Source: an uncultured Butyrivibrio sp. (GTDB taxonomy: Bacteria; Bacillota; Clostridia; Lachnospirales; Lachnospiraceae). From it: a DNA stretch of 48,931 nucleotides. Of this stretch, positions 16,395-25,046 are shown in pieces. The stretch is from NCBI GenBank assembly GCA_946623755.1, contig CAMORK010000014.1:1-48931 (forward strand), written 5' to 3'. Each line of letters begins with the position of its first letter. The stretch's first letter is position 1. Made by a program: the position numbers and the translations under genes. The notes beneath the pieces are model-generated. The model was given only the letters and a program-made list of their open reading frames with translations. It ran no database searches and was not told the DNA's origin.

Positions 16395-17006
16395 TCATTT
16401 TACCACAACAAGCGCTTGAATTTTATCCCAGTCGAAGTTTCTTAATAGTTTTTCTATTTTTTTTACTTTTTCCAGGTCCATTGGTGGCAGCTTATATTCT
16501 TTTAACTCTGCGATCACCATTTCAACTGCATCGTAATCCATTTGAGGCACAAACTCAGCTATTGCTTTATAAGCATTTTCCAAATCACTGGCAGAAATGG
16601 CCGGTTTCTCATTATCGGTATCAGATCCGGACTCCCCAATGTGCTCTATAGGAGAAAGCTTATCCTTAAAGGAACCGCACATTGCCAAAAGCCCCGGCGT
16701 TTTCATGGTTATTTTTTCCCTGTCTCCTTCATCACCGGCTTTTTCCAGCTCCTCTGCCATTTCTGACAGTTCTTTTGCCCCAAGTATTCTGGCAGTACTT
16801 TTCAATGAATGTACTTTTATGGTATAGGATTGTATATCTCCACCATCCAGTGCATTCTTAATTTCCGCAATTCTTGCTTCAAGCGTATCAAAAAAAGTTT
16901 TAACAAACTTTACATATTGTTGAGGCATTCCGCAGTTGGTTATTCCTTCTGACGGATCAATGCCCTCCACTTCACTCATCCATTTTAATTCTTCAGGCAG
17001 TTCCAT
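16395..17006 (-). CDS. Stand-alone HPt phosphotransfer protein
   Basis: This 203-residue cytoplasmic protein is almost entirely a paralogue of the C-terminal tail of the hybrid kinase at 9951-14204. Both begin with a P-E-L-x-W...EGIDxxEGI stretch, carry the HPt active site (VHSLKSTARILGA here, His about 67) and end with the same block (PQMDYDAVEM then EYKLP then FDW). It is predicted to accept and pass phosphate between receivers, which would link the hybrid kinase with the response regulators nearby. AAAGGA precedes ATG 17006. It is the first gene of the minus-strand run and diverges from the plus-strand gene at 17060. Confidence 0.9.
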   Translation of the reverse strand: MELPEELKWMSEVEGIDPSEGITNCGMPQQYVKFVKTFFDTLEARIAEIKNALDGGDIQSYTIKVHSLKSTARILGAKELSEMAEELEKAGDEGDREKITMKTPGLLAMCGSFKDKLSPIEHIGESGSDTDNEKPAISASDLENAYKAIAEFVPQMDYDAVEMVIAELKEYKLPPMDLEKVKKIEKLLRNFDWDKIQALVVVK

Positions 17007-17059
17007 GGCTAAGTCCTTTCAATTTAAATCTTAGTACAAATATATGATAGAATAATTAT

Positions 17060-17734
17060 ATGAATAATGCCAATAAAACCAAAGAAAACAATCGCGAATC
17101 TATATTTCTGAATGAACACCTGTTGACGGCCGCATGTCTATTTGCAGTGATAACAAGCGTTATTTCACTTGTCTTCTTTCCTTCAGAGGGAGATTCCTTT
17201 ACCAGGTTTGAGATTTTAGTGAAACTTGTAACCACCGTCGCCATGTTTTTTGCCTTCAGATACTATAACTGGGATGTAGCAAAAGGCCTTATGGGTGGCG
17301 TTTTATTCTGTCTCATGTATCAGGAAGCCTTTCTGGTTTTAGGAAAGCTTTGGGGAGAACAGGACTTTGACACGTATCTCACAGTGGGAGTCCAGGGAAG
17401 TCTGTATCTGGCGGCTGCCGGAATGTCTTTTCTCATGACTATCATAATCACCGTCAATCATTTTATCATCAACTATGCATTACATGGCAATCCTGAAAAT
17501 GTAATCTTTAATCGCATGGCCATTTTATTTAAACTGGCGGTCTATGTGCTTTTACTGGCAACCAACAGCAAACTTGGATTCTCATCAGCAATGCTATGGA
17601 AAAACGCCCTCCAATATCTGACAGATATTGCCATTCTTCTTCTCCTTGTCAGCATCGAATCACAATTTGACTCCTTTAAGGTGCTTCGTCAGGAGCTTTT
17701 GAAATTCAAACGTGAACGGAGGAAAAAGAAATGA
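17060..17734 (+). CDS. Multi-spanning membrane protein of unknown function
   Basis: A 224-residue protein with about five hydrophobic segments (roughly 22-40, 50-66, 70-90, 115-140 and 165-200) and a basic C-terminus (KFKRERRKKK) expected in the cytoplasm. I do not recognise the family. No Shine-Dalgarno is visible before ATG 17060. A TAGAAT sits at 17048-17053, so the message could be leaderless or the start could be wrong. Its stop overlaps the start of the next gene by four bases (ATGA), so the two proteins are made together. Confidence 0.7.
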   Translation: MNNANKTKENNRESIFLNEHLLTAACLFAVITSVISLVFFPSEGDSFTRFEILVKLVTTVAMFFAFRYYNWDVAKGLMGGVLFCLMYQEAFLVLGKLWGEQDFDTYLTVGVQGSLYLAAAGMSFLMTIIITVNHFIINYALHGNPENVIFNRMAILFKLAVYVLLLATNSKLGFSSAMLWKNALQYLTDIAILLLLVSIESQFDSFKVLRQELLKFKRERRKKK

Positions 17735-18705
17735 ACACTCGCAAACGTCTGATAGGCATATGGCTTATGGCCATGGCTCTTCTTTCGCTTTGTGCATACA
17801 CTGCTTTCTTCGTAGCCCAAATGTGGCTCAATGTTCTATATGTTATATATCTTTCGCTGGCAATCATGCAGGTTGCAGCTCTTATCATCTACCTGTGGGG
17901 GCCTCAGAAACTCCCTTTCAGACCATTAAGGATGCTATATCATGCTTTTTGTATCTCATCTTTTTTGGTTATACCATCATTTGTATTTATATTTATGGGT
18001 CTGATCTCACAGTATCATATCAAAATTCCTGAGAGTATTGATGCAGAGAAGATGCCTGTAGAAAGTATCCTCCCAAAAGACAAGACCACAATCTACAACA
18101 CGGGGACAGTTTATATATTTTTCCCCGAATATTCAAGCGTAGAACTGGTGACAGGTGACCGCCCGTCAAAGTCTGATGATTCCATAACCTGGTGCTGCGG
18201 AGCTGCTTTCCAGCACGCTGTAAGCCTTGGGTTTTCCGAGGAAAATGTAGAAGGAGACCATGCAGTAAACGGAGCCTACTACACAAGTCCCTACACCAGG
18301 GATACCTTTGGTGCCTTTACTTTTGCAGACAAAAAATTTGCTTTTACCTTTGACAATGCCACAGATGCCATAAAAACTGCTGCAGAAGCCGGTGGAAGCG
18401 GCTTTATGCAGTTTGCGCTAATTGACAACAAAAAAACCGTTATGAACTTCGACAGACCCAGAGCGCGCTGCTACAGGACTCTTGCCGAGCTTAACGGTCA
18501 TCTCTGTATTATAGATTCTGTTAATATGCTGCATTTTGACGAATTTCTCGCAGAGCTTGACAGACTGGGTGTTACAAATGCCCTCTATATGGATATGGGC
18601 GCAGGCTGGAACTACTCCTGGTATCGCAATGCATCAGACAAAGCGGTAACCCTCTTTGGACTTCCGGTCCCCTGGTCGCATAACTGGATAGTCTTTAGAA
18701 AATAA
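17731..18705 (+). CDS. Membrane protein with a phosphodiester glycosidase-like (NAGPA-type) domain
   Basis: This 324-residue protein has three hydrophobic segments in the first 100 residues, then a ~220-residue soluble domain. The domain carries HAVNGAYY and, near the end, LDRLGVTNALYMDMGAGWNYSWYR. The order and spacing resemble the NGGFF and LDGGGS signatures of NAGPA-type phosphodiester glycosidase domains, which are often exported and act on cell-wall or exopolysaccharide sugars. The match is by eye and the second signature is altered, so function is tentative. GGAGG precedes the ATG, which overlaps the upstream stop. It ends three bases from a convergent gene with no obvious terminator between. 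Confidence 0.6.
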   Translation: MNTRKRLIGIWLMAMALLSLCAYTAFFVAQMWLNVLYVIYLSLAIMQVAALIIYLWGPQKLPFRPLRMLYHAFCISSFLVIPSFVFIFMGLISQYHIKIPESIDAEKMPVESILPKDKTTIYNTGTVYIFFPEYSSVELVTGDRPSKSDDSITWCCGAAFQHAVSLGFSEENVEGDHAVNGAYYTSPYTRDTFGAFTFADKKFAFTFDNATDAIKTAAEAGGSGFMQFALIDNKKTVMNFDRPRARCYRTLAELNGHLCIIDSVNMLHFDEFLAELDRLGVTNALYMDMGAGWNYSWYRNASDKAVTLFGLPVPWSHNWIVFRK

Positions 18706-18708
18706 AAC

Positions 18709-19458
18709 TCAGAATTCCAGTTCCTTTTTTCTGAATACAAGTATAGTTATTCCCAGCGAGCATAAAATATATACCGCTACTGCCAAAAGTGTAAATCCCA
18801 TGCCTTCGGCATAATCTCCCATGACAAAATCAGAAAAAGCCGCAGATATCATCCCTGTAAGGTAATACTTTCCCAGTTCGAGCCTGCCAAAGTTACCTGT
18901 ACTCAGTATAAGTGAAAGTGTAACAGGAATTATCGTCACAAAAGTCAGATATGCAAACATGCCTACGGCTGCATTTTCCGAGAGGAAGTAAAAAAAAGCC
19001 GCAAGGGTAACATAGGAGACAGTTTCGATAAATCCCAGCGTAAACAATATAACCAGAAAACGGTTTTCAAGAGGTGAGAACACTGCCCCCAGCAGTACCT
19101 TGAGCATCATCAGAAAAGCTACTGTCAAAAACTCCATCAAAAACGTCATCACACACAGATCCCCAAATTTCCCAAGCACAAATTTATCTCTGGAGATTCC
19201 GCGTCCTATTACTCCAATCATGACCATCGACTTGTACTCATCGGCATATATTCCAAGAAGAGTGGCAAAGCCAATAATTGATATGGAAAGCTTAAACCCT
19301 GTCTCTATGTTTGACAGCACAAAAAAATTCCTGTCAGGGCTTGTATCTATCCCTGTTAAGGTTGCCACTGCCGTAACCACATAACACAAAAGAAGCAGCA
19401 CCCACGGAACAATTTTTGTGAGCACCCGATGCATATCAGCCTCTATCAGCCTTCTCAC
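18709..19458 (-). CDS. ABC-2 type transporter permease
   Basis: A 249-residue membrane protein with about six hydrophobic segments (for example WVLLLLCYVVTAVATLTG and FTLLAVAVYILCSLGITILVF), the pattern of an ABC-2 exporter permease. It starts with GTG at 19458, overlapping the stop of the next permease gene (GTGA), with GGGAG upstream. The related permease and ATPase are immediately upstream, so the product is probably one half of a heterodimeric export channel such as those for antimicrobial peptides. The substrate is unknown. Confidence 0.85.
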   Translation of the reverse strand: MRRLIEADMHRVLTKIVPWVLLLLCYVVTAVATLTGIDTSPDRNFFVLSNIETGFKLSISIIGFATLLGIYADEYKSMVMIGVIGRGISRDKFVLGKFGDLCVMTFLMEFLTVAFLMMLKVLLGAVFSPLENRFLVILFTLGFIETVSYVTLAAFFYFLSENAAVGMFAYLTFVTIIPVTLSLILSTGNFGRLELGKYYLTGMISAAFSDFVMGDYAEGMGFTLLAVAVYILCSLGITILVFRKKELEF

Positions 19459-20168
19459 AGATCCATCTCCCTTCTGTCAAACGTGATTATGTTAACAGCA
19501 ATAACCGCAGCAAGATATATAAGAGCCGGTATCAGCCCCAATCCAAACCCACCGTTTTGAAAATCAACAAACGAAGAGTCCAAAAGCCCCAGAAAACTAA
19601 AGTCATATACGGGAAATCCCGTGCTACTCTGTACAGCTCTTAAAACCGCTCCCCCAAAAGCCCCTGCAAAGAACAGAACAAGCATTCCTCCCACAGAACT
19701 CATGGTCAAAAAGAGAACCAGTGATGCAAGCGCCATTACGCCAACGCCTTTGATAACACAAAAGAAGCAGAACAGTAAAAAATAAGCATTCTGTTTTGGA
19801 GATACAGGGAGCTCCGCAAGGTAATTTATCAGCCGCGCATCATAATACAGCACCAAATACGCTGCGCAATACAGCACGAATGCGTCCTTTAACTTGGTCC
19901 AGACTATTTTTTTGCGCTCCATCCCCATTCCTATAACGCTTATCATTATGCCACTTTTTATCTCGTCAGTGTAAACCGACAAAAAAATGGGGATGCTGAT
20001 AAAAAGAAGACCAAAGTTACTGAACGTACTCTTGTAGAACTCGATCTGCTCGCCCGAGGTGTCCTTAGTGCCGTTTAAAAATAAATAAATAAAGATAAGG
20101 CTCACAACGACGTATAATCCGCGCTTTCCCGCTATTCTTTTAAGATCCGCACGCATTAATCTGTTCAT
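19455..20168 (-). CDS. ABC-2 type transporter permease
   Basis: A 237-residue permease with about six membrane segments. It shares its opening with the neighbouring permease (MNRLMRADLKRI here, MRRLIEADMHRV there) and ends in the same way (FDRREMDL against FRKKELEF), so the two arose by duplication. ATG 20168 overlaps the ATPase stop by four bases and has GGGAGG upstream. It is predicted to pair with its neighbour and the ATPase to form one exporter. Confidence 0.85.
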   Translation of the reverse strand: MNRLMRADLKRIAGKRGLYVVVSLIFIYLFLNGTKDTSGEQIEFYKSTFSNFGLLFISIPIFLSVYTDEIKSGIMISVIGMGMERKKIVWTKLKDAFVLYCAAYLVLYYDARLINYLAELPVSPKQNAYFLLFCFFCVIKGVGVMALASLVLFLTMSSVGGMLVLFFAGAFGGAVLRAVQSSTGFPVYDFSFLGLLDSSFVDFQNGGFGLGLIPALIYLAAVIAVNIITFDRREMDL

Positions 20169-20986
20169 TTGATAGAACCTCCCACCAGACGGAAATAAAC
20201 ATCCTCCAGTGATGACTTTTCCACAACTTCACGCATTATCTTTATCCCATTTTCCTCAAGGATCTTCTTGGCTCTTTCCACATCATCCACCGCAATCTCC
20301 ACTGCAGGATGGTTCTCCTGAAGATCCTTCTGGGTTATCTCTTTTACTACCATCCCTTCATTAACGATTCCAAACCTATCGGCTGTATGCTCAAGCTCCC
20401 CAAGAATATGGGAAGATATGATCACTGTCATGCCGTATTCATCCCGCAGCCTTTTTACCAAACTGCGAATATCGGCTATTCCCTGCGGATCAAGGCCATT
20501 GGTGGGCTCATCAAGAATAAGAATATCCGGATTTCCAAGAATGGCATTGGCTATCCCCAGACGCTGCTGCATACCAAGAGAAAATGCCTTGACAGGCTTC
20601 TTGATTCCCTTTAGGCCCACAATCTCCAATACTCTTGCAATCTCCTGTTTTCGCTCTCTTCTTGGGATACCCTTTACAGTGGCAAAATACCTGAGGTTCT
20701 TTTCGGCGTTGAGATAGGTATAAAACCTGCATCCAACCAAAAAGCCTATCTTGCTTCTGTTCTTTAATAGTTCCTTTTTATTGGTGGAGCCTTCAATCGA
20801 AACACTCCCGGAGTTTACTTCGGACAGCCCCAGGATCATCTTAAATATGGTGGTCTTTCCTGCTCCGTTTCTTCCCACCAGACCATAGATATCTCCTTTA
20901 TTGACCTGCATGTTGACGTCTTTTAAAACCTCATGCTTGCCATATGCCTTATACACGTTTTCCAGCCTGATAACTGCATCACTCAT
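20165..20986 (-). CDS. ABC transporter ATP-binding protein (BcrA-like)
   Basis: About 273 residues. It is a cytoplasmic ATPase that powers the two permeases encoded next to it. Visible motifs are Walker A GRNGAGKTT (about 40), signature SLGMQQRLG, Walker B ILILDEPTNGLDP and the switch His in SSHILGE. The C-terminal ~70 residues are the extra domain usual in bacitracin/lantibiotic-type exporter ATPases. I start at ATG 20986 (MSDAVIRLENVYKAYG), which has GAGGG upstream and clears the peptidase stop; the longer open frame would overlap the peptidase gene. The operon order is peptidase, ATPase, permease, permease. Confidence 0.92.
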   Translation of the reverse strand: MSDAVIRLENVYKAYGKHEVLKDVNMQVNKGDIYGLVGRNGAGKTTIFKMILGLSEVNSGSVSIEGSTNKKELLKNRSKIGFLVGCRFYTYLNAEKNLRYFATVKGIPRRERKQEIARVLEIVGLKGIKKPVKAFSLGMQQRLGIANAILGNPDILILDEPTNGLDPQGIADIRSLVKRLRDEYGMTVIISSHILGELEHTADRFGIVNEGMVVKEITQKDLQENHPAVEIAVDDVERAKKILEENGIKIMREVVEKSSLEDVYFRLVGGSIK

Positions 20987-21002
20987 TCTTTGTCCCTCAA
21001 TC

Positions 21003-23108
21003 TCACCAAACTGCAATCCTCTTTTCGGGATCCAGATACATTCCATCCCCCTCCTGTATCCCGTATATCTCATAGAACTCTTCAAATTGTTGCACGCCTA
21101 CATTAATTCTGTAAAAACAAAGCGGGTGTATGTCTGACATAAAAAAGAATCTCTCTGTCTCCAGCGAATAGTTTGCTTTCCACAAGTCCGCATAGGACCT
21201 GAAGTAAAGATCATAATCAAAATCCGGATCCTTGGCCGCCAGATGCAGCGTTGATCTAAGCCCTCCCATATCAGCCGTGGCTTCTGTTGTAAGTTTCTGT
21301 CCGTTGTATGGCCCCGACCCGGGATAAGGCGATAACGACGAATAATACGCTGCCACTTTATCATTGAGATCGCTAAAGGCAATCTGATCCTCATAGGGCA
21401 TCCATGAATTCGTCATGCCATCCTTATCATATAGAGCTCCGTTTCTGTCAAAACCGTGGGTGATCTCATGGCCGATTATCGTTCCAAGTCCCGCAAGCTT
21501 CTCCTCATATGACATATCCGGAGAATAACTGTTTGGCTCACATATTCCCGCACAGATAAATATACCGTTGGTAGAAGGGTCGTAAAAAGCATTCGTTTGT
21601 GTTGTGGAGGTCATTTGATCGATCGGGTCCCAATAGTCTCTTGAAAACTTCATTTCTGAGAGCTTCACCTTGTGATACATATCGTATCTCTTAGTGGCAA
21701 AATAAGCCTCCAAAAAGCTTCCACCCTCTTCCTTTGATGCAAAAGGAGCCACACTGTAATCAAGTACCTCAAAGCTCTGATAAGCAATATGTATCCTGAT
21801 ACTATCAAGCTTTTCAAGACATCTGTCTTTGCCCTCTTCCGAAAGCCATGACTCATTGGGAAAGATGTCCCTGTATGCATCAATGATATCGAGCGTTATT
21901 GATTTGAGCTCAGATATGGTAGTATCATCAAAATAGTTTTCCACATATGTCTTGTTAAGTGCCCCGAGCATGCTGGTAGTGCCGATATAGTAGGAAAATT
22001 GAAGCTCATCCTCCTTTTGCTGTTCGGACATTCCATAATCCATCGGCTTCTGTACTCTGGATATGGAAAACTCCGACATTTTATCTTCAGTAGTCCTGTC
22101 CAAAAACCGTGCACTTTGAAGACAGTAGTTAACGATCAGATAATCCTTTATATCTTCCAGATCGCTCTCTTTGCATAGCGAAGGCAGTCTGCTTGCCATG
22201 CGATCGGGAATTATAACAAAATCCGCATTTTGAAATCCCCATTTATTCAGCAGATCATTTAATGGAAAAGAACCGGCGATAGCACCTGCCTTTTCTCTGT
22301 CCACGGCAGACTTATCCGGATTCAGATACTTCGTTTCAGTACCGGAACGTGCTACTTTTTTCTCCCAGTTAAGGCATCTTCTGAAAATCTTCGTAGCATC
22401 TCTATCTGAATACCCCACCTGTTTAAGCATATAGAGAGCTTTACCCTCTACCCCTTCAAAATAGTCAAGGGCAGTCGAGCTTGAGAGCATATCATAATAA
22501 GTCACGCCCGTCTCATCCTTTAGCGACAGTGTCGGAGTTTCAATCAAAATAAGGTTTGTGTCGGGAAATTGTTCAGTATGATAGTAATCCAGTACAGTGA
22601 CAGAAAAAGGAGCAAGACCAAGCGGATTCCTGTCAAGATCTCCAAAAAAGGCATACAGATCCTCCATGCTTCCTATGGATTCGATGTCTGCTATATAGGG
22701 TTTTAGCGGCTCAAGACCCTGGCTGTTCCTATACTCCCAATCCGATGAAAGAGCATAGTATTTCCGTAAAACTTCTGCCTCTTTGCCCTGTATTGACTCA
22801 TCGGTAACTGCCTTTTTCATTTTCTCCAGTACTGCATCGGCAACTTCCTGCATGATCCCGGAGTAAGCATCACCAACATGAAGCTTCCACTGCTTATTAA
22901 CTGCAGCAGCAAAGTCATCATTTATGCGATATTCATCATCAGGAGATATGGAATTTGAAAGATCTGAATCCACCCAGCCCTTATTTGAATCGGACAGTAG
23001 TGCCATCGCCCCGTTTGTGTCCGATCCATCTCCTGTACCTAAAGAACACGCGGTAATGGCAAATGCCATTACCGCTGCAATAATGACCGCTGCCGGTCGT
23101 CTATTCAT
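21003..23108 (-). CDS. pepO: M13-family (neprilysin/PepO-like) zinc metallopeptidase lipoprotein
   Basis: A 701-residue exported endopeptidase. The N-terminus is a lipoprotein signal (hydrophobic run ending AITAC, lipidated Cys about 21). The zinc site is HEITH (about 547) with the downstream ligand in EATAD (about 607). The C-terminus has the M13 hallmarks DIHP and a terminal Trp. The length is normal for the family. It is predicted to sit on the outer face of the membrane and cleave small peptides. Strong GAGGAG precedes ATG 23108. It lies 16 bases before the ABC exporter ATPase, which suggests that peptide handling and export or immunity are linked. Confidence 0.93.
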   Translation of the reverse strand: MNRRPAAVIIAAVMAFAITACSLGTGDGSDTNGAMALLSDSNKGWVDSDLSNSISPDDEYRINDDFAAAVNKQWKLHVGDAYSGIMQEVADAVLEKMKKAVTDESIQGKEAEVLRKYYALSSDWEYRNSQGLEPLKPYIADIESIGSMEDLYAFFGDLDRNPLGLAPFSVTVLDYYHTEQFPDTNLILIETPTLSLKDETGVTYYDMLSSSTALDYFEGVEGKALYMLKQVGYSDRDATKIFRRCLNWEKKVARSGTETKYLNPDKSAVDREKAGAIAGSFPLNDLLNKWGFQNADFVIIPDRMASRLPSLCKESDLEDIKDYLIVNYCLQSARFLDRTTEDKMSEFSISRVQKPMDYGMSEQQKEDELQFSYYIGTTSMLGALNKTYVENYFDDTTISELKSITLDIIDAYRDIFPNESWLSEEGKDRCLEKLDSIRIHIAYQSFEVLDYSVAPFASKEEGGSFLEAYFATKRYDMYHKVKLSEMKFSRDYWDPIDQMTSTTQTNAFYDPSTNGIFICAGICEPNSYSPDMSYEEKLAGLGTIIGHEITHGFDRNGALYDKDGMTNSWMPYEDQIAFSDLNDKVAAYYSSLSPYPGSGPYNGQKLTTEATADMGGLRSTLHLAAKDPDFDYDLYFRSYADLWKANYSLETERFFFMSDIHPLCFYRINVGVQQFEEFYEIYGIQEGDGMYLDPEKRIAVW

Positions 23109-23166
23109 AGATTCTGCTCCTCTCTGTCAGTATCCACCAATAATCCCACAATCTTACGTAGAATCA

Positions 23167-24906
23167 TCACTTAACCTGGAACTGAGACATAAGGTTATGG
23201 AGCTGGTTAGACTGCTCTGAAAGTTCACTCGATACAGCGCTGGATTCCTCAGCGGTTGCCGAATTGTTCTGAATAACCTCAGATATCTGCTCTATACCCT
23301 GATTGATCTCTCTCATATTGGTTGCCTGATGCTGAGCCATGTCGCCGGAGGTTCTCATCATTTCTGCCAGTTCATTTACTGAATCGCCTATTTCATGCAG
23401 AGTGATCTGTGTTTCAGCAACAATCTCATTACCACTGTCGATTTCTGCCAGAGCAGAACTTACCAGCGCATGTGTGCGCTGTACGGCATCATTGGACTGC
23501 TGTGCAAGTGCCCCAATCTCCTGAGCCACAACAGCAAATCCCTTGCCGGTATCTCCTGCCCTTGCTGCTTCGATGGAAGCATTGAGAGCAAGCAGTTTGG
23601 TCTGAGAGGAAATGGCTTCGATACTGTTTGCAACCTCCTGTATCTCTTTGGAGGCAGTTGTAATCCTCTGCATAGCCTCTGTAACCTGATCCATCTTCTC
23701 AGCACCGTCTTTGGCTACCTTCTGTGCCTCAATTGACATCTGAACACCTCTTGCACAGTCAGCTGCCATCTTCTCAGTCTGCTCTGTTACAGTACTTACG
23801 GAAGCTGTGAGCTGTTCTACTGCAGCTGCCTGGTCTGTTGCACCCTCAGCCAGTTCATTGGCACCCTTTGACATATTGACAGCGCCTTCAGAAACTCTTG
23901 CTGAAGCAGCCTTAACGTCATTCATTGTGTTAGAGAGCTTATCTGTTATCGTGTTCATGGATTCACTGATAGGACCGAAGTTTCCATGATACAGATCCGG
24001 CGTGATAGTACCAACACTGAAATCGCCCTCTGAAATCTCATTGAGTGAATCTGAAATATCCTTAACAATATTCATGGAAGCACGGGTTGAATTTTCAAGA
24101 TCTCTTGCAAGAACGTCGAACTCATCATTAGCATGATAGCCAATAGATACATTCAGATCTCCCCTTGCCATCTGCTCTGCAGCTTTTGCAACCTCATCAA
24201 CCGGTGCTACAACGCATTTGGTCAGGGTAACCTGAGCATTTCTCATAAAAACGATCAGAAGAACTGTCATAATGATACTTATAACTATCATTACTACCAT
24301 TATGACAATAGTTACATCATAAGAACTTGTCACTTCATCAGACACATGTGTCGTCATCTGTCTGGTATTTTCTACCGTTAACATAACTTCAGGGCGCAGT
24401 TCATCCCTCATAACAGCATAGATTTCATTGCCATTACTAAGGCTCCCATCCTCAAGTTCTTCGGATTCAGCATACAGCTCCGCAAGCTTGTCCGTGGTGG
24501 CTTCTATATTTTTAATGTTGGCCTCAAGAGACTTAATAATCTCTGTTTCACCACGATAGGCTTTAAGGTTCGCCAGATCCTCTTTCATGTTACCAAGCAT
24601 AGTCTCATGAAACTCAACTATCTGTTCCTGTCTTGTCTCAGAAACATGGGTTGCCAAAGCCCACCATGCGGATTTGCCAAGATTCTGATTGTGTATTCGC
24701 AGCAGTCCCTGATAGGTGTTCTGGTTATAGTAGTTATTATAAAGCTTATGGTATCCTGACACCCCAACTGCTATTGATACAATGAGCAGGCAAAGAGCCA
24801 GCCCCAGATAAATGTATATACGCGTAAAAGTATGCGCAAACTTTTTTCCAACACTCATCTCCAGTAATTTGTTATCATCGAGTTTGACAAGATTCTTGAT
24901 ATTCAT
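23167..24906 (-). CDS. Methyl-accepting chemotaxis protein
   Basis: A 579-residue transmembrane chemoreceptor. It has TM1 at ~31-53, a ~145-residue four-helix-bundle type ligand domain rich in Glu/Leu, TM2 at ~200-222, HAMP at ~225-280 and a long coiled-coil signalling domain. The conserved tip is IEAARAGDTGKGFAVVAQEI followed by ALAQQS (about 445-470). It would signal to CheA/CheW, none of which is in the window. AGGAGG precedes ATG 24906. No C-terminal CheR-binding pentapeptide is present. It is 58 bases upstream of the peptidase gene and probably a separate unit. Confidence 0.95.
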   Translation of the reverse strand: MNIKNLVKLDDNKLLEMSVGKKFAHTFTRIYIYLGLALCLLIVSIAVGVSGYHKLYNNYYNQNTYQGLLRIHNQNLGKSAWWALATHVSETRQEQIVEFHETMLGNMKEDLANLKAYRGETEIIKSLEANIKNIEATTDKLAELYAESEELEDGSLSNGNEIYAVMRDELRPEVMLTVENTRQMTTHVSDEVTSSYDVTIVIMVVMIVISIIMTVLLIVFMRNAQVTLTKCVVAPVDEVAKAAEQMARGDLNVSIGYHANDEFDVLARDLENSTRASMNIVKDISDSLNEISEGDFSVGTITPDLYHGNFGPISESMNTITDKLSNTMNDVKAASARVSEGAVNMSKGANELAEGATDQAAAVEQLTASVSTVTEQTEKMAADCARGVQMSIEAQKVAKDGAEKMDQVTEAMQRITTASKEIQEVANSIEAISSQTKLLALNASIEAARAGDTGKGFAVVAQEIGALAQQSNDAVQRTHALVSSALAEIDSGNEIVAETQITLHEIGDSVNELAEMMRTSGDMAQHQATNMREINQGIEQISEVIQNNSATAEESSAVSSELSEQSNQLHNLMSQFQVK

Positions 24907-24955
24907 CCGCTGCCTCCTAAACTATAAATTCAATAACAAGTTAACGAAATTGTAA

Positions 24956-24970
24956 TTCTATTATAGAATA
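24956..24970 (-). promoter_or_regulatory. Palindromic TATAAT element upstream of the chemoreceptor gene
   Basis: A 15-base palindrome (ATTCTAT-T-ATAGAAT on the plus strand) contains a perfect minus-strand TATAAT at 24960-24965, about 55 bases before the start codon. No good -35 stands at 16-18 bases. It could be a -10 covered by a repressor half-site, but support is weak. Confidence 0.3.
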
Positions 24971-25046
24971 TTAGTTTCAAAAAATGATAAACTTAATGAA
25001 TTGTTTATTCAAATTTTAGCGATTTAACGGAATTGACTTGTCAGGT

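Noticed and set aside
17007-17059. Strong divergent promoter between the HPt and plus-strand genes
   Set aside because: AT-rich, but no pair of -35 and -10 elements with 16-18 base spacing stands out on either strand.
18694-18760. Bidirectional terminator between the convergent genes ending at 18705 and 18709
   Set aside because: Only a weak 6-bp TCAGAA/TTCTGA pairing without a U-tract on the plus strand.
20987-21085. Longer N-terminus for the ABC ATPase
   Set aside because: The extra 33 residues overlap the peptidase coding region and are not ATPase-like; ATG 20986 has GAGGG and starts the typical first strand.
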